A stretch of 64,000 bases of DNA from AM-0621 sp964386705 (GCA_964386705.1 CAYLTY010000002.1:50578-114577); one strand, 5' to 3'. Shown: positions 43,816-53,433, counted from the stretch's first letter. The notes: generated by a model not told the origin, from the letters alone. Translations and numbers: made by a program.

Positions 43816-44169
43816 ATGGTTTCATTACGACCCATCACGCTGATGCTGCTCGGCTGCTGTTGCACCATCGGGTGCCAGTTTGAACGACCGTACGGCCACT
43901 ACAAGATCTGGGGGGACCACCACAGCTTGGGAGACTCGGCCCTATTTGTGGAGCGAGTGCGCACGGACGGCCCCTCCAACAACCGCATCTATCCCGGCTA
44001 CACGGGCAACGAAGGCTACACATCGCAGTCAGGTCCGCCGACCGTAGATGGCCTGTGGGAAGATCCTGAACTCGCCGCTCAGCCCGGCGGATACTCGACT
44101 GGCCCTGGGTGCGAAGCACCTCAGCCCCGACCGCATATCCAGCCACAAACGTGGTTGTTCCGACGCTGA
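43816..44169 (+). CDS. Small lipoprotein of unknown function
   Basis: 117 residues from ATG 43816; the open frame starts 25 codons earlier without a binding site. The N-terminus MVSLRPITLMLLGCCCTIGC is a lipoprotein signal with candidate lipobox cysteines in LLGC and TIGC. The remainder is Gly/Pro/Tyr-rich (HYKIWGDHHSLGDSALFVER, SNNRIYPGYTGNEGY). No family was recognised. The ribosome binding site is weak. Confidence 0.6.
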   Translation: MVSLRPITLMLLGCCCTIGCQFERPYGHYKIWGDHHSLGDSALFVERVRTDGPSNNRIYPGYTGNEGYTSQSGPPTVDGLWEDPELAAQPGGYSTGPGCEAPQPRPHIQPQTWLFRR

Positions 44170-44197
44170 GTGCTGCGTTGCTGGAGCATTCCAGAGC

Positions 44198-45532
44198 TTA
44201 CGCTTCGTCGACCTTGAGGGCGCTCTTGGCGGTTTTGACCAGCTTCTGAAATGTCGCTCGGGCTTCGTCGGAGAGCGTTTCCTGGGTGATGGGCTTCAAG
44301 GCCTTCAGCGCAGAACGCGGGTCTTCGGTGACCGTGAGATGATAGTTCGCCAGTCGCATGCGGATGGGAGCCGCCTGATCCGGGTAGGTCTCGATGAACT
44401 CGTCCATCAGCGGCAGTACTTCGTCCCAGTGCTTGCCTTTGAACAGGCCGGCAATCAGGTCCTTAAGAGGGATGGGATCCAGTATCGCTTTCTTGTCCTT
44501 CAATCGCAGGTTGTAGAGTTCATCATTCGCGGTGACGAAGTCTTCCTGAGCGATGAACTCTTCGATCTCTTCCAGCTTCTTCTGCACGGTGCTGGCGGAA
44601 GGACCGTGCTGCTTCGGTTTCTTCTTGGGAGCTGGTTCTTCGGCGACGATGGCCTTGCGGTTGTCTACCGGGCGTTCGATGCGGTTCCCGAACTTGTCGC
44701 GCGCGTGCGGGCCGTAATGGCCGCTCATGACGGCGAACAAGTCCCAGTCTTCGCAGTCGACCATGTTCTTTTTGAGCATCAGCGTGCCCAATCCAAATCC
44801 AGCGACGGCGCCCATCACATGCAATGTCGCCGTTGCGATCGCGAACCTCTCAAAGACCGCCGTCAGGATTTCGAGCCCGATGTACCAGGCCGAGAACGAC
44901 ATGATGGTGACTTCCCAAGTGAAAACCCGGAAGCCAAGCATGATGAGTAGCGTTACCTCGTTCTTGGGAGCCCAGACCAGCGACATCGCCATCAGGCCGT
45001 AGACGATGGACGACGCGCCAAAGGATTTTGACCCGTGAAGAGCAACTGCGCTGGTGAGTTCTTCCTTGAACTGAGTTACCTGGGCTTCGACTTCTTCGTC
45101 GCTGAGTCCTTCGTCCTTGAGTTCGGCGCGCAGTTCCTCAAGCGCATCGCCGAACTTTTGCTCAACTGTCGTCTCGGGTTTGAATCCCAACGTAACGATC
45201 TGCTCGAACGCGCACTGCGAGATGCCGATACCGAAGTAGACGAGCAAGAACTTCCACCAGCCCAGCTTGCCTTCGACGACCAAACCAAAGCCCCACAGGA
45301 AGATCATGTTCCCGAAGAGATGCATGAATCCGCCGTGGATGAAGTTGCTGGTGATCCATTGCAGCGGATGCAGTCCGTTGCCGTGTTCCAGAGCCCACGG
45401 ACCCCAGATGTGGGCGGCTTCTTCGGAACCCAGGCCGGTGAACAGGAAGCAAATGAAGTTAACGACAATCAGGCCAACCGTCGCGAACGGCCAGTAGTAG
45501 ACCGGAGCGTCCGTACTAATGGGCAGCAGCAT
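44198..45532 (-). CDS. Rhomboid-family intramembrane protease with C-terminal repeat region
   Basis: 444 residues from ATG 45532 (MLLPISTDAP), the start that aligns with the family; 39 upstream codons are not family-like. The rhomboid core is intact: H66, H71 and N75 in HGGFMHLFGN, catalytic S174 in GASSIVYGL and catalytic H238 in ATLHVMGAVAGFGLG. A charged insertion at about 117-166 (EELRAELKDEGLSDEEVEAQ) lies between helices and is unusual. Residues about 300-444 are a soluble, Lys-rich linker followed by TPR-like helices. The protease would cut transmembrane segments; the extra region may recruit substrates. Confidence 0.9.
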   Translation of the reverse strand: MLLPISTDAPVYYWPFATVGLIVVNFICFLFTGLGSEEAAHIWGPWALEHGNGLHPLQWITSNFIHGGFMHLFGNMIFLWGFGLVVEGKLGWWKFLLVYFGIGISQCAFEQIVTLGFKPETTVEQKFGDALEELRAELKDEGLSDEEVEAQVTQFKEELTSAVALHGSKSFGASSIVYGLMAMSLVWAPKNEVTLLIMLGFRVFTWEVTIMSFSAWYIGLEILTAVFERFAIATATLHVMGAVAGFGLGTLMLKKNMVDCEDWDLFAVMSGHYGPHARDKFGNRIERPVDNRKAIVAEEPAPKKKPKQHGPSASTVQKKLEEIEEFIAQEDFVTANDELYNLRLKDKKAILDPIPLKDLIAGLFKGKHWDEVLPLMDEFIETYPDQAAPIRMRLANYHLTVTEDPRSALKALKPITQETLSDEARATFQKLVKTAKSALKVDEA

Positions 45533-45823
45533 GGCGCGTGTTCCCGAGACAGCAGTGCGATGCGACAACGACCGATGGTCACAATTCGAAACCTGCAGCC
45601 CGCAGGACAGCCTGCGTCGCAGTTTGAACGATCGATCACATTCCGGCAATTTGACGAGGCAGCTTTTGGAGTCGAGTGATATTTCCGTTTGGAATTCGCT
45701 CAGGCGAGATGTCGAGTTCGGCGAATTCGCGCGGAGGAACGCAGAAGCCGGGCGTTGGACTCCATATTGACCGTATTTTTTGCTCAGGCGTAGAGTTCAG
45801 CCTCTTTATCCAAGGATGGGCGA

Positions 45824-47110
45824 GTGACGGCACGACTGGTCTGGGTCTTCATGATTGCGCTCGTGCTCCGTTTCGGAGCTGCGCTCGCGGTCCAGACTTA
45901 TCTTGATCGCGTCGCCCACCGCGAGTTCCTGATTCCCGGCGACGCCAACGGCTACTGGGAACTCGGCTGCAAACTGGCTCGCGGTCAGGAGTTCTCGATC
46001 TACGACCCGCCCCGCCGCGTGATGCGGATGCCGGGGTTTCCGCTGTTGCTGTCGCTCTCGGTGCGGCTGTTTGGGGAAAGCTTATTCGCAGCCCGCTGCC
46101 TTCTGGCGGTTGTCGGAGCGGCGGCCTGCGCGCTGACATATCTTTTGGGACGAAGCCTGTTTGATGAGCGTGCCGGGTTCGGGGCCGGTCTGCTGGCCGC
46201 CGTTTCTCCCTCGCAAATCGGCTTCAGCGTTGAGATTCTGAGCGAGACTTCGTTTGGATTGGCGCTGCTCATCAGCCTGCTGCTGTTTGCCCGACTGATG
46301 CGAGGACGATGGCTCGATCCTGATACGACTCCTATCGAGACAATCAGCCGGCCGCGACTTGGCTTGGCTCTGGCCGCCGGGTGCGGAGTGGCTCTGGCAA
46401 CGTACTTCCGTCCGACCTGGCTACTGGCCGGGCCGATCTTTGTGGTCGCTCACGTCGGGTTCACCGCATGGCGGGCTCGCAATCGTTTTGCCTTGAAAAC
46501 AGCCGGAATTGAAGCCGGCTGCGTGTTATTGGGACTGGCTGTGTCACTCGCGCCGTGGGCTTACCGCAACTGGCAAGTGGTGGGACATGCCATTCCGACG
46601 ACGCTGTGGGTCGGGCCGAGCCTTTACGATGGCCTGCATCCCGGCGCGACCGGCGACAGCGACATGCAGTTCTTCGAAGACGATCGATTGCTGGCGACCA
46701 TGTCCGAATACGACATGGATCAGGAATACCGACGCCGCGCGATCGAGTTCGTCCGGGCCAATCCGCTGCGGGCGATTGAACTGGGCGTCATCAAGCTCTG
46801 GCGGTTCTGGAGCCCCTGGCCGAACGCCGAGCAATTCCGCCGCTGGTGGATGTGTGCGGGCTTCGCGGCCTACTTTTTCCTGATGATCGGCCTGCTGATC
46901 TGGGGTCTAAGACGCACCGGCATTGACCCGGCTCGGCTGCTGTTGCTGCTGGGCCCGGTGGTGTACTTCGCCGCCGTGCACGCCGTCTTCATTGGATCGA
47001 TTCGTTATCGCCTGCCGGCCGAGTTCCCGATGCTGGTGCTGAGCGGTGTGGGGCTCATCCCATTGTTTGACCGTCTGCCGAATCGCTTCAGAGGAGTCAG
47101 TTCATGCTGA
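45824..47110 (+). CDS. Membrane glycosyltransferase of the PMT/ArnT superfamily
   Basis: 428 residues with GTG start 45824, AAGGA upstream; an internal ATG nine codons later is possible. About ten transmembrane helices. The first periplasmic loop has the family Asp in PGDANGYWELG and the PGFPLLL helix start (RMPGFPLLLSLSV), as in GT39/GT83 enzymes that use polyprenyl-phosphate sugars. The C-terminal soluble region is absent. It overlaps the AsmA-like gene by 7 bases, so the pair is translationally coupled. Substrate unknown; cell-envelope glycosylation is the likely setting. Confidence 0.88.
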   Translation: MTARLVWVFMIALVLRFGAALAVQTYLDRVAHREFLIPGDANGYWELGCKLARGQEFSIYDPPRRVMRMPGFPLLLSLSVRLFGESLFAARCLLAVVGAAACALTYLLGRSLFDERAGFGAGLLAAVSPSQIGFSVEILSETSFGLALLISLLLFARLMRGRWLDPDTTPIETISRPRLGLALAAGCGVALATYFRPTWLLAGPIFVVAHVGFTAWRARNRFALKTAGIEAGCVLLGLAVSLAPWAYRNWQVVGHAIPTTLWVGPSLYDGLHPGATGDSDMQFFEDDRLLATMSEYDMDQEYRRRAIEFVRANPLRAIELGVIKLWRFWSPWPNAEQFRRWWMCAGFAAYFFLMIGLLIWGLRRTGIDPARLLLLLGPVVYFAAVHAVFIGSIRYRLPAEFPMLVLSGVGLIPLFDRLPNRFRGVSSC

Positions 47111-50100
47111 AAACCCTCTGGCGGACCTGCAAATGGGTATGTCTCATCGTGATGGTGCTCGTCGCCGCCGCTGGCGGTTATGGGTTCTATCTGTGGAAGC
47201 ACAGCGACGAACTGCTGCATCAGGCGTTCATGGATGCCGTTCACAAGTGGGCTCCCGACGTGAAGGTCGAACTGGGCCGCGTCGCCGTGGACTGGCTGGG
47301 GCAGGTGCACATTGAAGACTTTTCGCTCACGCTGCCCGACGAGAATCAGCCGCTGGTGACGCTCTCGCAGTGCATCGTCGACCTGGACCGCGCCGCCTTT
47401 CTGGAACGCCAGGAAGTCATCGTCCAGAAGGTGCGGCTGGTACGTCCGCAACTGAGTCTGGATCGTTCAGCAGACGGCAAGTGGAACTGGCAAAAGCTGC
47501 CGCCGTTGCCGGAGGGCAAGAAGGGTGCTCTGCCCGCCTGCACCATTGAGAACGCTCAAGTTGTCGCCCGCATTGCCCAGAACTCCGAAACCGCCAGCAC
47601 GGTCCTGCTGAAAAACATCGGCGTCGCTCTGACCCCGACCGCCAAACGCAGCCTGCGTTTTGAAGCGCGGCTGGACGCTGACCGCGTCGGTCGACTCGCA
47701 GTCGACGGCAAGCTGAATGTGGATGCCAAGACCGGCCTGCTGGTGGGCAGCCTGAAGGGACTGACCGTCAACCGCGAGTTATTGAACTACGTCGGAACTT
47801 TCGAGCCGCGAGTTCTGGAATCCGTGGCTGGCATCGAACAGAAGCTGCGCGACGAAATGTTCGCGGAGCCCGATCCTAAAGCCTCGTCACCGTTCTCGAT
47901 TCGCGGCATCGCCCGGCGAGACTGGGTTGATCCAGTTCGCCCTCATCAATCGCCGGAGAACTCCAAGGGACAGGGTCTCGTACCCGTGTCGGCGACGACT
48001 GTCGTACCGAACGCGATTGCTCACACGATTCCCGTGGAAAACCTCGGCGGCGCGGATTCAGTTCTCGGCCTCAAGCTGGATCTGAACCTGGGCTTTGAAG
48101 TGCAGCTCGCTACACCGGATGAAGTCCCGATGTGCCGACTGGTCTGCGACATCGTCGGCGGTGAGATCTCTAACACGGCTCTCGCGTTTCCAATGCAGAA
48201 CCTGGCCGGAAAGGTTGAGATCGGGAATGGCGCGATCAAGTTTCATCGACTGACCGGCAACAACGGACCGACGGAACTCGCGATTCAGGGTGAGATCAAT
48301 CAGGAAGAGGCCGGACCGAGTGGACGGCTCAATGTCGCGTTGAAGAACATTGCCTGTGACGACCGCTTGCGGCGTCGCCTGTCGCTGGGATTCGGCAAGA
48401 TCTACGACGCTCACCACCTCGTCGGCTTCCTCGACATGGAAGCTGTGATTGCCAGCGACGAAACGGGCAAATGGAAGCCCGAAACGTTCACGGTTTCCGC
48501 CAATCACTGCTCGGCGATGCACGAAGTCTTCCCGTATCGAGTGGACGATGCGGTCGGCAGCATCAAACAGGAAGGCACCGATCTGCTGCTGGACCTGCGT
48601 GGCTATGCCGGTCGGCAACCGATCAGCCTCACCGGTCGAGTTCGCAATCCCGGCCCGAACGCCTGGATTCAACTGGATATTGCCGTCAAAGACCTGCCAA
48701 TCGACGATCAGTTCCTGGCAGCCTGCCCGCCGGGATTGCGCAAGACCATTACTTCCATGAACTTGAAGGGGTTGGTCGACGGCGACTGGCACCTGGAAAA
48801 GCAACCGGGAAGCGGCCCCGGCTTTGTGCCGACGCTGAATGGCGTCCTGCACGACGGCAGCATGAACTACACGGCGTTCCCGTACCGGGTGGATGACCTC
48901 AGCGGCAAGCTGGGCTACGACGGCAAGACGTGGACCTTCATGGATCTGAAGGGAGTTCACGGCGGGGCGCGACTGCGGGGGGCGGGTCGGTTCTCGAAGG
49001 TAGCGGGAGTCGGCGATCTCGATCTGACGGTGGTGACGCTCGACGCACCGATCGACGAGACCCTGTATCAGGCCGTTCCGGCCAGCCTGAAAACACTGTG
49101 GGCCGAATTCCAGCCGGCGGGAGAAATCAAGCACGTCGAAACTCGGGTGAAATGGATCGAGAATCAGCCAGCCGTCGTTTCGCTCCCGCGTATCGACATC
49201 AGCCGCGGGAGCTGCTTGATCCGCCGCTTCCCCTATCAGTTGACGGATATCGAAGCCGCGTTCGAGTACACGCCGGGCATCCCGAAGAAGACACCCGCTT
49301 TGCTGAAGATCCGCAGCCTGGAGGGGCGACATGACTCCTCCTTGTTCGTCATCAACTCCGGTGAAAAGTCCGCAGTGACGATGGGGGACAACGGCGACTG
49401 GAAGGTGCGGCTGCAGACGATGAGCGTCCGCAACCTGCATCCGAACAATGATTTGAAGCAAGCCGTCGCACCCGGTTTGCGGTCCATTCTGGCTGCACTG
49501 AATCCGGACGAGCCGCTCGATCTGGAGGGCATGCTCGAACTGCGCGGTACGTCCGACGTTCGCTATCCGATGACGGCCGCCTGGTCCCTGAGATCCGACT
49601 TGGCGGGCAATCAGGTGCAGGCTGGGATGACGCTCGACGGCGTGCACGGAACTGTTGAATCCACAGGCACTTGGGACGGCGCTGAGGCCGTCATTGACGG
49701 CAAGCTCAACCTGACGCTGCTGAAGGTTTTCGAGAAGTACGAACTTACCGATGTCCGCGGTCCCTTCCACTACCGGAATGGCCTGATGACTCTCGGTTCG
49801 CTCGCTGCTTTAGAAGGCCGGACAGACCGCACCGAAGCTCAGGATGAGCAAGTTACGGCGCAATTCGTCGACGGCTTGTTGAAAATGAGCGCGACGACCT
49901 CCACGGACGAGGTTCCGGAATATCACGTCCGAGTGAACTTCTCGCACGGGCAGTTGCAGACGTTTGCCCGGAAGTATCTGGATAACCGGGACAAGCTGCG
50001 CGGCACGATCCATGGCTGGACGACCATCAATGGACGAGGATCGAACCAACGCTCGATCACAGGCACGGGACAGATTCAGATCAGCCCTGCCGCACTATAC

Positions 50101-50538
50101 GAAGTTCCCGTCGTCGTGCAGCTCTTGAACGCCTTGAACCCCCAAGTCTCCAATTCAGCCGCATTTAACTACGCACTTATCAATTTCAACCTCGGACAAG
50201 GCCGCTACGCGTTTGACGCCATCGACCTCGTTGGAGATACTGTGCAACTTCGCGGACAGGGAGAAGCGACGTTTGACGGCGACGTCAGACTGCGATTCTA
50301 CTCGATGCTGCCCTATTCAATGCTGCCAAAGACACAACTGCCTTTCTGGGTTCCGGTAGTACCCCAGGTGGGCGATCTGCTGAGAAACGCCACGCGTGAA
50401 GCCACCAAAGGCTGGGTTGTCATTGAAGTTAAGGGCAAAATTGACAACCCTCAAACGCAAATAGTGCCTGCGGGGAACTTCAAGGGGATCCTGAACCAGC
50501 TTCAGCCCCTGCCGAGTCAGCCAGGCAAGATCAATTGA
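47104..50538 (+). CDS. AsmA-like giant envelope protein
   Basis: 1144 residues; AGAGGAG precedes ATG 47104. One N-terminal transmembrane helix (about 10-32, VCLIVMVLVAAAGGYGFYLW) anchors a long beta-rich region with repeated segments typical of AsmA/YhdP/TamB-type proteins (VELGRVAVDWLGQVHIEDFS near 60-80; the C-terminal FNLGQGRYAFDAIDLVGDTV and GWVVIEVKGKIDNPQTQIVP). Such proteins form groove-like bridges that move phospholipids to the outer membrane. The link to planctomycete envelope lipid transport is inference. Two Pro/Gly-rich breaks occur. It follows the PMT-like gene directly, and 149 bases separate its stop from rpsJ. Confidence 0.85.
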   Translation: MLKTLWRTCKWVCLIVMVLVAAAGGYGFYLWKHSDELLHQAFMDAVHKWAPDVKVELGRVAVDWLGQVHIEDFSLTLPDENQPLVTLSQCIVDLDRAAFLERQEVIVQKVRLVRPQLSLDRSADGKWNWQKLPPLPEGKKGALPACTIENAQVVARIAQNSETASTVLLKNIGVALTPTAKRSLRFEARLDADRVGRLAVDGKLNVDAKTGLLVGSLKGLTVNRELLNYVGTFEPRVLESVAGIEQKLRDEMFAEPDPKASSPFSIRGIARRDWVDPVRPHQSPENSKGQGLVPVSATTVVPNAIAHTIPVENLGGADSVLGLKLDLNLGFEVQLATPDEVPMCRLVCDIVGGEISNTALAFPMQNLAGKVEIGNGAIKFHRLTGNNGPTELAIQGEINQEEAGPSGRLNVALKNIACDDRLRRRLSLGFGKIYDAHHLVGFLDMEAVIASDETGKWKPETFTVSANHCSAMHEVFPYRVDDAVGSIKQEGTDLLLDLRGYAGRQPISLTGRVRNPGPNAWIQLDIAVKDLPIDDQFLAACPPGLRKTITSMNLKGLVDGDWHLEKQPGSGPGFVPTLNGVLHDGSMNYTAFPYRVDDLSGKLGYDGKTWTFMDLKGVHGGARLRGAGRFSKVAGVGDLDLTVVTLDAPIDETLYQAVPASLKTLWAEFQPAGEIKHVETRVKWIENQPAVVSLPRIDISRGSCLIRRFPYQLTDIEAAFEYTPGIPKKTPALLKIRSLEGRHDSSLFVINSGEKSAVTMGDNGDWKVRLQTMSVRNLHPNNDLKQAVAPGLRSILAALNPDEPLDLEGMLELRGTSDVRYPMTAAWSLRSDLAGNQVQAGMTLDGVHGTVESTGTWDGAEAVIDGKLNLTLLKVFEKYELTDVRGPFHYRNGLMTLGSLAALEGRTDRTEAQDEQVTAQFVDGLLKMSATTSTDEVPEYHVRVNFSHGQLQTFARKYLDNRDKLRGTIHGWTTINGRGSNQRSITGTGQIQISPAALYEVPVVVQLLNALNPQVSNSAAFNYALINFNLGQGRYAFDAIDLVGDTVQLRGQGEATFDGDVRLRFYSMLPYSMLPKTQLPFWVPVVPQVGDLLRNATREATKGWVVIEVKGKIDNPQTQIVPAGNFKGILNQLQPLPSQPGKIN

Positions 50539-50630
50539 ACTGCCTCGGGCTGATTTGAGCAATTCCTGTCAAGCCTCTGCGAGCTGCTTGCCTCGCATGG
50601 GAAGGCCGTGTTTACCAATGGTGAAGACGG

Positions 50631-50659
50631 TTGACAGTGCAAAAGCCAACCCGTAAAAC
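50631..50659 (+). promoter_or_regulatory. Promoter of the ribosomal protein operon
   Basis: TTGACA (50631-50636) and TAAAAC (50654-50659) are spaced by 17 bases, a standard sigma-70-type layout. The predicted transcript would start near 50666 and have a leader of about 22 bases with GAGGACC. That is too short for an L4-binding leader of the E. coli kind. Confidence 0.65.
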
Positions 50660-50687
50660 CCCCGCCCGCATTTTTCTGAGGACCATT

Positions 50688-50999
50688 ATGAGCCAAGACA
50701 AAATCCGCATCCGTATTGAAGCCTACGACAATTCCATTTTGGATCAGTCGGCCGCGGACATTGTTAATACAGCTAAGCGAACGGGAGCGGATGTTCGGGG
50801 CCCGATTCCGCTGCCAACGCGTATTGAACGATATACGGTGCTGCGTAGCCCGCACATCGACAAGAAGTCGCGCGAGCAGTTCGAAATCCGGACTCACAAA
50901 CGACTTATCGAAATTGCTCGCCCTGGTGCCAAGACGATCGACGCGCTGAATAAGCTGTCGCTTCCGGCGGGCGTTGATGTGCGTATTAAGACGGCCTAG
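50688..50999 (+). CDS. rpsJ: 30S ribosomal protein S10
   Basis: 103 residues from ATG 50688 (MSQDKIRIRIEAYD), preceded by GAGGA. The open frame extends upstream over the promoter, which is not coding. S10 sits in the 30S head and also acts with NusB in antitermination. Conserved IRIEAYDNSILDQSA, PLPTRIERYTVLRSPHIDKK and EQFEIRTHKRLI are complete. First gene of the S10-spc-alpha unit. Confidence 0.97.
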   Translation: MSQDKIRIRIEAYDNSILDQSAADIVNTAKRTGADVRGPIPLPTRIERYTVLRSPHIDKKSREQFEIRTHKRLIEIARPGAKTIDALNKLSLPAGVDVRIKTA

Positions 51000-51019
51000 T
51001 GCGATAGTTGAGTGAAATA

Positions 51020-51601
51020 ATGCATACACAGATTCTGGCAACTAAAGTCGGCATGACGCAGATGTACGGGGACGACGGTGCTTTAATTCCCGTCACCCTG
51101 TTGCAGGTCGGGCCGTGTAAAGTGTCGCTGGTGCGAACAGCAGCCCGCGACCAGTATGATGCGATTCAGATGCAGTTGGTTCGCAATGAAAAGGTTCTGG
51201 CGACACGCGAGTCTCGCATTGATCCAGCGGCCCGGCAGTATCAAGTCGGCGAGGCAGTTGATGCGCCCTTCGCAGAGAAGGGCCTGAAGGTGGACGTCTC
51301 TGGTATCTCCAAGGGACGTGGCTTTACTGGTGTGATGAAGCGCCACAACTTCCACGGATTGAATGCGACTCACGGCGTGAAGAAGGTGCATCGCAGTGGT
51401 GGTTCGACCGGTCAGAATACTCATCCTGGCCGCGTTCAGCGCGGCATGAAGATGGCTGGCCAATACGGTAATGCGAAGATCACCGTGCGTAATCTATCTG
51501 TTGCATCTTACACACCCGACACAGGCTTGATTGCGGTGTGCGGTGCTGTGCCTGGGCCAGTTGGCGGTGTGGTCGTTGTGCGAAAGCAAATTGAGGCCTA
51601 G
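51020..51601 (+). CDS. rplC: 50S ribosomal protein L3
   Basis: 193 residues from ATG 51020 (MHTQILATKVGMTQMYGDDG). L3 organises the 23S 3' domain and reaches the peptidyl transferase centre; the tip loop GLNATHGVKKVHRSGGSTGQ and the following GRVQRGMKMAGQYGN are conserved. It is some 15 residues shorter than the E. coli protein. Starts 20 bases after rpsJ. Confidence 0.97.
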   Translation: MHTQILATKVGMTQMYGDDGALIPVTLLQVGPCKVSLVRTAARDQYDAIQMQLVRNEKVLATRESRIDPAARQYQVGEAVDAPFAEKGLKVDVSGISKGRGFTGVMKRHNFHGLNATHGVKKVHRSGGSTGQNTHPGRVQRGMKMAGQYGNAKITVRNLSVASYTPDTGLIAVCGAVPGPVGGVVVVRKQIEA

Positions 51602-51641
51602 TTGACGCCCGCTGCGGCAAATTGAATAGAGCGAGTAAATC

Positions 51642-52220
51642 ATGTCGGATATTCCACAGGCTGATTCCTTCTACTCCAAAGTCTCGATGTCTTTACTGCA
51701 TCAGGCCGTGGTGATGTATCAGTCCAACTTGCGCGCCGGAACTCACAAAACGAAGACCCGCGCGGAAGTCGTCGGCACCAAGAAGAAGATGTATAAGCAG
51801 AAGGGTACCGGCCGGGCTCGTGCGGGCAATCGCCGAACTCCAGTGCGCGTCGGCGGCGGTCATGCATTCGCCAAATCGCCACGTTGCTGGTATTATCGTC
51901 TGCCTCGCAGGTCGCTCGCGGTCGCTACCAAGATGGCTCTGCGAGTGAAGGTGGAAGCTGGTCAGCTCAAAGTGATTTCTGATTTGAAGCTGGCCGATCA
52001 CAAGACGAAGTCGCTGCTGACACTGCTCGGGCAACACTCCCTCAAGGGTGAGAAATGCCTGCTGGTGATCGAAGCTGCTGATCCAAATCTGGTGCTGGCT
52101 TCGCGAAACCTGCCGAACGTCACTGTGATGCGGCGATCAGACATCAACTGCCACGAAGTGTTGCGTCATCGATTCGTGGTGCTGGACGCTGCTTCCTGCA
52201 GCGCGCTGGTTGGCAGCTGA
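51642..52220 (+). CDS. rplD: 50S ribosomal protein L4, shortened N-terminus
   Basis: 192 residues. The core is canonical: LLHQAVVMYQSNLRAGTHKT, MYKQKGTGRARAGNRRTPVR and the C-terminal DPNLVLASRNLPNVTVMRRS. The N-terminus MSDIPQADSFYSKVS reaches the first conserved helix directly, so the roughly 25-residue beta strand found in E. coli and most bacteria is absent. No in-frame start or homologous coding lies in the 40 bases after rplC. The tunnel-lining loop is retained. Confidence 0.95.
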   Translation: MSDIPQADSFYSKVSMSLLHQAVVMYQSNLRAGTHKTKTRAEVVGTKKKMYKQKGTGRARAGNRRTPVRVGGGHAFAKSPRCWYYRLPRRSLAVATKMALRVKVEAGQLKVISDLKLADHKTKSLLTLLGQHSLKGEKCLLVIEAADPNLVLASRNLPNVTVMRRSDINCHEVLRHRFVVLDAASCSALVGS

Positions 52221-52255
52221 TTCGGAATACATGAAGTCAATCGGGTGTGAGTGAG

Positions 52256-52525
52256 ATGTCAAATCCCATCGTAAGACTGTTGGTTACTGAAAAGACGACG
52301 GAGCTCGCCGAGCGCCGCAAGTACACGTTCCTGGTTGAGGGCGACCTCGACAAGGGTGAAATTGCGCGTCAGGTGACGACGGAGTATTCCGTGATCGTCG
52401 AAAGCGTGAATACCGTGACCCAGTCATCCAAGTCACGTCGCACGCGAACGGGCACGGTGGTTCGCCGTCGTCCTCGCAAGGCCATCGTTACGCTGGCTAA
52501 GGGATATAGCATTCCACTGGCGTAG
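52256..52525 (+). CDS. rplW: 50S ribosomal protein L23
   Basis: 89 residues from ATG 52256 (MSNPIVRLLVTEKTTELAER); GTG 52247 is an alternative. L23 lies at the tunnel exit and binds signal recognition particle and trigger factor. The family core RKYTFLVEGDLDKGEIARQV and the basic loop SKSRRTRTGTVVRRRPRKAI are complete. Starts 35 bases after rplD. Confidence 0.95.
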   Translation: MSNPIVRLLVTEKTTELAERRKYTFLVEGDLDKGEIARQVTTEYSVIVESVNTVTQSSKSRRTRTGTVVRRRPRKAIVTLAKGYSIPLA

Positions 52526-52569
52526 TCGGGGCGGTGAGTAGTACGTGTTATTCAAATTGAGGGCGTGTT

Positions 52570-53433
52570 GTGGCTATCAAGCAATATAATCCAACCAGTG
52601 CGGGACGCCGGGCGGGATCGGTTAATACACACGATGCCGTTACCCTGCGCACCAATCGCCCTGAGAAGTCGTTGGTCAGCCGCCAGAAGAAGCGCGGCGG
52701 ACGAAATAATCAGGGTAAGATTACCGCCCGTCACCGTGGTGGCGGTCACAAGCAGATGTATCGTCATGTGGACTACTTTCGTCGCACGGACGGCGTGTCG
52801 GCCGAAGTGCTGACCGTTGAGTACGATCCCTGCCGCACGACCCACGTCTGCCTGATCAAGTATGCCGACGGCAAGAAGGCTTACATCATTGCTCCGGAAG
52901 GCCTGAAGGTCGGCCAGACAATTCAGAGCGGACCCGGTGCTGGCATGGAGCCAATCGTCGGTAACGCGATGCCACTGAGCGCGATTCCGCTCGGCATGAC
53001 TGTGCACAACATCGAGATGCAGCCAGGTGGCGGCGGTAAGCTGTGCCGCTCGGCCGGCAGCTCCGCGGTGCTCAACGCTCGCGATTCTGGCTGGGCTCAG
53101 ATCACTCTGCCGTCAGGCGAAGTGCGTCGCGTTCCGGCTGCATGCCGTGCGACGATCGGTGCCTGTGACAACGCTGAGCATCAGAATGTGAGTATCGGTA
53201 AGGCTGGCCGTAACCGCTGGAAGGGTATTCGCCCGTCAGTTCGCGGCGTGGCGATGAACCCGATTGCTCACCCGATGGGTGGTGGTGAAGGCCGTACTTC
53301 GGGCGGTCGTCATCCTTGTAGTCCAACAGGTAAACTCGCCAAGGGTGGAAAGACTCGCAAGCGACGTAAGCCAAGCAGCTCGGCGATCGTTCGCCGTCGC
53401 TGGAGTCGCCGTAACGGTCAATTGATTACGTAA
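52570..53433 (+). CDS. rplB: 50S ribosomal protein L2
   Basis: 287 residues from GTG 52570, preceded by GAGGG. L2 is needed for subunit joining and peptidyl transfer; the essential His region is present in NPIAHPMGGGEGRTSGGRHP. Other conserved parts include GRNNQGKITARHRGGGHKQ and the C-terminal RKRRKPSSSAIVRRR. It is about ten residues longer than E. coli L2. Between rplW and rpsS. Confidence 0.97.
   Translation: MAIKQYNPTSAGRRAGSVNTHDAVTLRTNRPEKSLVSRQKKRGGRNNQGKITARHRGGGHKQMYRHVDYFRRTDGVSAEVLTVEYDPCRTTHVCLIKYADGKKAYIIAPEGLKVGQTIQSGPGAGMEPIVGNAMPLSAIPLGMTVHNIEMQPGGGGKLCRSAGSSAVLNARDSGWAQITLPSGEVRRVPAACRATIGACDNAEHQNVSIGKAGRNRWKGIRPSVRGVAMNPIAHPMGGGEGRTSGGRHPCSPTGKLAKGGKTRKRRKPSSSAIVRRRWSRRNGQLIT

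Noticed and set aside
48058..49770. 570-codon open frame on the minus strand inside the AsmA-like gene
   Set aside because: It is antisense to a well-supported protein, has no family similarity and no binding site; long antisense frames are expected in GC-rich coding DNA.
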